From positions 11,706,322 to 11,770,321 of the forward strand of contig NC_135570.1 of the NCBI RefSeq assembly GCF_964340395.1: a stretch of 64,000 nucleotides of DNA, in the 5' to 3' direction. Positions within the stretch are counted from its first letter, which is position 1. Every line of letters starts with the position of its first letter. The DNA comes from Glandiceps talaboti. Taxonomy: Eukaryota > Hemichordata > Enteropneusta > Spengelidae. The translations under genes and the position numbers were made by a program. The notes beneath the pieces were generated by a model, which searched no databases, was not told the origin of the DNA, and worked only from the letters and a program-made list of their open reading frames with translations. Of this stretch, positions 57,831-64,000 are shown in pieces.

Positions 57831-57905
57831 CTATCCAACTCGACACACTGGCTCGGTTGGCGTACATTTTCAAGCCAGATAGCGAAAGTCTCTGGGTTAA
57901 AAATA
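57831..57905. repeat. Dispersed repeat, family H, copy 1
   Basis: CAACTCGACACACTGGCT, ACATTTTCAAGCCAG and AAAGTCTCTGGGTTA are shared in order with about 60640-60700 (GACTCGACATGGCT, ATATTTTCAAGCCAG, CAAGTCTCTGGGCTA). Confidence 0.55.
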
Positions 57906-60639
57906 TTACATCATTAAATCATTCGATGACGCATTTTTTCACCATGAAATATCACGTCATTAAACAATTTTTAGAGTCAATTAATAAATTATTTCCTGTT
58001 GAAATATAGTTCTTACTTTTATTCATTGTCAAAAATAATTGTGATGAATAATAATCAAACAACGCATGTATAATTATGGAATATATCTCATTTATTTCAT
58101 AAAAATGATCGAAACTAGACTAAGTGTGTCATTACTCTCAGAATTACATCTACACTGCAGTAGTGGATCTGCCAAATATATATATACAACAATATTTCGG
58201 GGGAGGGGGTCAACTTTATGTTTGGAATATAATTCGAAGCTCTTTTCAATAGTGAAAACTCAGAGACACATAATACAACCAGTTTCATTATTGGCTCTCG
58301 TGTTGGCCTTCTCACGAGTCCTCTCGTCTCGTCTGGTCGCGGAGCGCGTTTCTAGAACCGTTGCCGTAAAGAGGCTCACTGTTTTTACGTTAACGGATTT
58401 TGGTCGTAATGTTGAATAGCAGTGAAATATGTTTTTTGTGCTCTAAGTAATTGTAAGAGAAAATTGTCGCCGTGCGGGCATTAGAATCTACACGGTTCCA
58501 TAAAATGTGAGAGGCGACAAACTTGAAACAAACACATACACAACAAACAAACAAACAAACAAACAAACAAACAAACAAACAAACAAACAAACAAACAAAT
58601 ACACAAATACACAACAAAGTTGAACTTAAACTTTTGGTAGTAATGAAGTTAAAAACAAATACACAATCAAGTCGATGATTTTGTTAATATTGTATTATTC
58701 TATTCAATCGAGGGTTTAGGACGTGTATGCTAATTCGCAAGTACTTAGTGCGCTCCGATATACGGCGCTATAAGTCGTGTGCATTTCTCGTCAAAAATAC
58801 GCGGCGGGATATCTGAGATAAAAATCAAGATTTCGGTATCTCATCCCGACAGTTTGCTATCACAATCGTCTTTCTTGTTGTTGGTGTTTTTGAGGGTTTT
58901 GTTTTTGTTTTTGGCTGTTTTGTTGTGTTTTTGTTGTTTGCCTTTTTGTGTTGTTTTCACACGTGGGTATCACAGTATGCCTGGTTCGTACCACTTATAA
59001 AAAAACCGGTTGCTTTGTTTTAATGGCTATTTTTCCTATAACTCTTTTCAGATTTGATAATCTGCCAGAGATTTTTCTACTGATTGAGTAATTGGTTGTT
59101 TTTGGAATGTGTTAATCGACCAGGTGAAGATCCATGATTCATTTTTAAAAGTACAATCTACCGCACAACACACTAAACCCGCATACACACCCCGACACCC
59201 ACCCACATATTCTAGTTAGCTAAAAGTCAAGAAACACTGGTCACATAAATATTCCCTGCTTCGAATTATAGGTTTGCTTTGTTATAAGTCATTATCCGAC
59301 AGCGCGGCAGTGATTTATTGAACCACATCTGTCTTTGTAATTCTAAAATGATAAATTAAAAAGACGTATTTATTGTAATTTTAATTTATGGCTGATTTGA
59401 TCATAAATCGTACCCGGCTCTCAGGTATTGTTTCGGTGACAAAAAAATCCTTGTGGATGAGCATGTTCGATTTCAAAGGTGCTGTGTTCACAACGTTCTG
59501 ACCTTTATACCTCCACCAATAAATAAAAAAATTCTTTTCTCTGCTCGAAACCGGTGCATGTGTTTGTTTCTCCGTCATCGGCCATCAAACTCATGCGGGT
59601 CAAAGGCCAACCAATAACTCTTCCTGTCACCTGCGCTTTTCGAATCGTATTGTCTGCTAACTCGTTCCCTTATGGGTAAGATTTCACAACTATTTCCAAG
59701 GAATAAAACTACGGTCAAACATGCGATTATATTACGGAGCGGACTCCTGGGTCTATGATATTGTACAAACATTGGACTTATATTGTGTTAGTAAAAATAT
59801 AACTGAACTCTCAGTAGCTGTTGTATGTAGCCTTATAGTCGTAAAAAACTAACGCAAGTTTTAGAAAACACAGAAATTTTCATATGTAAACTCCGAGTCG
59901 TTCATGTTTTGATACCAAAATTTGAGCCATTATCGCTCTCCTGTTTAGGACGGCTGCGTCAATCGAGTCATTGACGTTCGGTTTATTGTACCAATTACAA
60001 GCTTCCCTTTCTCGTCTGGCTATAATCTTTTTGTTTTGTTAGTAATTTTCCCATAGCATACATGTCAAACTATCACGAAGTACTCCACAATGAGCAAATA
60101 GATTTATGGCCTCCCATTCGTCATATAGTTTTAATGACGTCATCATTTGACAGTCTCGCCCAGCATTTTCACGAGCAGCGCGCGAACGTCTCATGTTTCC
60201 TTTCATATGTTCCGAATAGGGGGTATAAATCTGTCAACAGAGCAATTATTGGTCTAGCCAGTTGTCGTTTTGTGGAGTACAGCAGGTTTTTACATGTACT
60301 ATTCTAGCATATGTCACGGTAGCGCGATCTTCAGATCACGCGAATGCGAACTCTTTTTTTCAAGTCTTGCCAGCTGTTTACATGCGGAACCAGTTTATTT
60401 AATCTCAGACCGAGACTCTGGTTGAAGCGAAGTACCCATGGTTTTGTCATATGTGTAATTGTCACCGGGGGAGGGGGTGTTCTGGGAGGGAGAAATGGCG
60501 CCTACACCCCTGCATTTAATGACGACGGACCCACCATTATGCATAACGAGAAGTATCGGATGAGTGTTGCAGTAGCATGGAAAGTACGGGTTGCCCCCTC
60601 TCCATCTCAGCTCACTTCACCCTAGCACATCTGACTCGA
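57906..60639. other. Unannotated region with (CAAA)n at 58541-58600
   Basis: Contains a CAAA microsatellite. A minus-strand frame from 59772 begins with a signal-peptide-like stretch (see findings). No gene is otherwise seen. Confidence 0.4.
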
Positions 60640-60700
60640 CACATCTGACTCGACATGGCTTGCAGAACAATATTTTCAAGCCAGTCAAGTCTCTGGGCTA
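60640..60700. repeat. Dispersed repeat, family H, copy 2
   Basis: Shorter copy of the 57831-57905 element, preceded by a local ATCTGACTCGACAC doublet. Confidence 0.55.
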
Positions 60701-62236
60701 ATTACTTCATCCCGTCTCACCTGATATCCCAAAATAGGTTAACGCTCACATCGTCCCTTAGTAAAATGTAGTTAGCGACACTTCAATTTGAAGTTTGTCA
60801 TATGATGAGAGTAACCTATATGTGACGGGGGGGGGGGGGGAATAGTTACTCGAGCAATCAGAGGTGTAAAAAAATTGTTGTTAGGGCAATATAGGAAGTA
60901 TTTGGCTGTCCTAGAGGGCGTTTTGAAAAGGGGGAGGGGTCGTCCCCTCTAAAATGAATACAATATCATTCTTACCACAATTTTGTTAGAATTAATTATC
61001 TCATCATGTTAATCGAACTGTTTATCTATTCAGATAGACCAACGGCTACATCACCTGTTCTCATTCAAGATTACAGACACAACATGCGAAAAAGTTAGAA
61101 ATATATGAAACTTGTGACACTGAAAAGTTGTGTTACAGTTAAAGTGTTCTTTCGATAAATAATATGATCGGCACTATCATTGCACTGCGTAGATCAGTGC
61201 TACTGCTCGTTTTGTCCCATCTCACCTGTTGTTGATATTTTCCAATAAATGCTGTACGAATTATGCACTAGCCTCTAAAATTACCCCCCCCCCACTCAAT
61301 AAATATTTACCAGTCCCTAATTAGAGATATACATTGTCATCCGTATGGGATATGTTGTACTGCAACAATGTCGAGTTCTTTCCACTAAATTCGTCTTGCC
61401 ATGCATGTAGATTTGTTATTGAGTTTTATTTACTTCCTTTTGTACATACCCCATCCAACCCACCCCCACCGACGTTCAAATGATGTTATTAGGACGACGA
61501 TTGGTTACATTTTAGTCGAAATAGATCTAAAGCTATAGTTGGCCTATGTTTTCTCTGGTAGGCGACTCACGCCTACCACTTCTATATCTACAGCAACAGG
61601 TATTCCTTGATGCTTGTCATATCATTTACTTATCTCTCTCTTTCTACCTCTCAGTGGTATGCCCCCCCCCCCATCCCCATCCCCGCCATATCACCATCAT
61701 GTATGCAGCCTTCCCCCGCCCTCCGATCTCCATTCCACGGTTGCACATCTACAACGCATCTTCTGTAGGTTGTCCGTCGCCCTCACATGACAAGGGTTGT
61801 TATTATCCTATCCGGTCTCGGGTCACAGTCGTTCTCATATACTACTGTAAGATATTAGTATTAGTGAGATGCATCCATATCGGATGGTAGTAAATCACTA
61901 TGCTTTGTAAGCTATCTATGTCGCCATGCTGCTTATTATCTTACAGTGGGCAGGACATAACTTATGTAACTTGTTATCAATCATATCTCGTCGTCGTCAA
62001 AGATAATTATGTTGCATCAATTATTTACCAATCTGATAAACGTAGTACGGTCACGAGTGCTGTGAATATTTTCCTTTCATGTTATCTTCTCGCGGACCCC
62101 TCCCCCACCCCCCCACCCTCACACACACAACATTTTGCTTGTTTCTCCATTTTTACTGGTAGCTTACCAATTTCTTCTTTTTACCGTCTTATTGTTTATC
62201 TCTTTTCAGTTCAAAGTCTCAACTATGTTTGACTGA
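60701..62236. other. Unannotated region
   Basis: G and C homopolymers near 60829, 61284 and 61664; no gene is seen. Confidence 0.35.
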
Positions 62237-62277
<41 letters not shown>

Positions 62278-62337
62278 TCTCTCTCTATATGTCTCTCTGT
62301 CTCTGTCTATGTCTCTCAGTGTCTCTCTCTCTCTCAC

Positions 62338-62375
<38 letters not shown>
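62237..62375. repeat. (CA)n then (CT)n microsatellites
   Basis: CA repeats at 62237-62275, then CT-rich sequence with a pure CT run at about 62341-62374. Confidence 0.95.
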
Positions 62376-62377
<2 letters not shown>

Positions 62378-64000
62378 ACACACCACATTACCAATTGTCA
62401 ATTGTTATACACTTTTTCACTCGGACTCGGCATAAAGATAAAAGCTCGACCCTGAAAATTCATATATATCATATATATTGTAGTTTCTTCCTTGTCTGTG
62501 TCCAGACTGACAAATAGGATAATTTAATATTTCTAAAATGATACACTGAATTAATCAATGTCTTATTGTCTCTTTTGGCGTTTATTTTAGTTTTATTGGA
62601 AGAGAAATTATAAAGTATCAGACGGTCGGGTCGAAACAGAGCATTTATCAAATAAACAATCATTAAATTCTAGTGGTTGTACATAAACTAAATCAACTTT
62701 TAAACCCGATGTTTTGTTTGCGCCCAGTTTACGTCATTTGGCCAAGAGAGGAGAAAAATGAGCGACGTCGAATGAAAACCTAATCTAAGATCCAAGATAC
62801 ACCGAAGTAAAATAAAACCATGATAAATTACGGATCTCCATGCAATAAATTTGAAACATTTATGAATGCGTCCAAATAAATTAAAATATGAAACAGATGA
62901 AATGGAATGGAAACGTTGAGATAATCCCCATGATTAATGAGACACTGTTATTAATTGTTGTAGCAATGATCCAAATGTAAAAAAAGTAATAAAAATCGTA
63001 TCCCCGAGGCCGAATTTAACGTTACATATAATGATTTATACCAGTAGTAACACAAGGTTATCACTTGTTTGAATCGCAAAGTAGGGAATACAAAAGATGA
63101 TGAATGCGTAGTTGTCATAGTGACAGAACTCAGTGATAGATGGGTATCCATTTGAGACTTACAATAATGAATACAGGGACCGGGGACGCCACATCGTACG
63201 GGGTACAAAGGATATAACAAAATACACTACTTGACAAACGTTATATTAGCCGCTGTTGATTTATCTTTCTTTCTTTTTTTAAAGTTAAATTCATCTCAAC
63301 GTTTGCACGTAAAAGGAAGAGATGAGACCAAAATAAACCCTTTTAAATGGCATTAATATATACAGTAACTGTGTCATACCACAGACAAGGAACTTGCACA
63401 TGTCTGTGATCATACTAGTGTCTGCAGCTAGTGGCGTATTACAACTATTATCAATGGATCAGTTCAAGGCACAGTCGTTCGTTCTCACCGATTGCAACTT
63501 TCTGTTTATATATTGATTCCATTTTACAAACAATTTTAATGTTTTGATATTATAAACATTATACTATACATGATTGCATGGATTGAGCCCCCAAACAGTG
63601 TCATGTATGTCAGTTTATTGTCAAATCGTTTTTATATTTGATTGTACAGGAAATCAGACGTCGAAAACATCACAAAAAAATTTACCTGTGTGTGAATGTT
63701 TCAACCTTAAATATTTGTCGTCACGGATAAGATGGGTTGCCTAAACAACATTTAAATAGGTGAAATGTTGCCCATGTGGCTCAGAATATCAGAAACATCC
63801 GTTGCCAAGAGTACAGGATGACTGATTAACAAATGGATGTTACCAAATTTCGTCTGTCTGTATGAGACGATTGATTGGTTATTGCTGTTTGTCGCTTGGA
63901 CCACTGATGTGTGACCAAAAGATACGGATCAAACGTCCACTCAAACTCGTGTTCTTATCAAATCCCATTATCCCTGGCTATATCGTCATTACTTGATGCA
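62376..64000. other. Unannotated right end
   Basis: AT-rich with normal CpG; no gene or distinct repeat is seen. Confidence 0.35.

Overview
The window is animal (bilaterian) nuclear DNA, most likely from a marine invertebrate. The genes are intron-split with GT-AG junctions, the sequence is AT-rich, and it is packed with microsatellites, minisatellites and small inverted-repeat elements. CpG is visibly scarce in some blocks and normal in others, as in invertebrate genomes with gene-body methylation. I cannot place the species; an invertebrate deuterostome or a lophotrochozoan would both fit.

Three protein-coding genes are well supported. (1) At the left edge, on the minus strand, lie the first three coding exons (4258 down to 343) of a ZDHHC6-like protein S-acyltransferase, covering two membrane segments, the complete cysteine-rich DHHC domain and the start of a third membrane segment. 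The remainder lies left of the window. (2) On the plus strand, 25650-29402, is a 1250-codon uninterrupted reading frame for a low-complexity nuclear protein. It has one C2H2 finger plus a degenerate second finger, basic clusters, three LxxLL motifs and a C-terminal PLDLS motif of the CtBP-binding type. I read it as a probable transcriptional co-regulator without a recognised ortholog. (3) On the plus strand, 36639-38335, is a three-exon gene for a 90-residue ANAPC16-like subunit of the anaphase-promoting complex, with a poly(A) signal at 39147.

Between genes 1 and 2 (about 4.3-25.5 kb) there are candidate non-coding or short coding exons with good splice sites (ends at 7053, 9901-9986, 14979-15129), a decayed LINE reverse transcriptase, several miniature inverted-repeat elements, and minisatellites at 9.2, 16.5, 17.2 and 19.6 kb. 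Two perfect DR1 nuclear-receptor half-site pairs lie at 22.1 and 22.4 kb, about 3.3 kb upstream of gene 2. From 29.4 to 36.6 kb there are repeats only. The right third (39.2-64 kb) has normal CpG and almost no recognisable coding sequence. A possible THAP zinc-finger exon at 51661-51763 is the main exception. The rest is microsatellites, dispersed repeat copies and a few isolated palindromic factor sites.

The main unusual observations are a minisatellite inside ZDHHC6 whose unit carries a copy of the exon 3 splice-donor region; a miniature element whose insertion site can be read from a neighbouring duplicate that lacks it; minisatellites sharing the end sequence of that element; and the combination of LxxLL and CtBP motifs in a single-exon protein with DR1 sites upstream. 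The three genes have no obvious functional link to one another.
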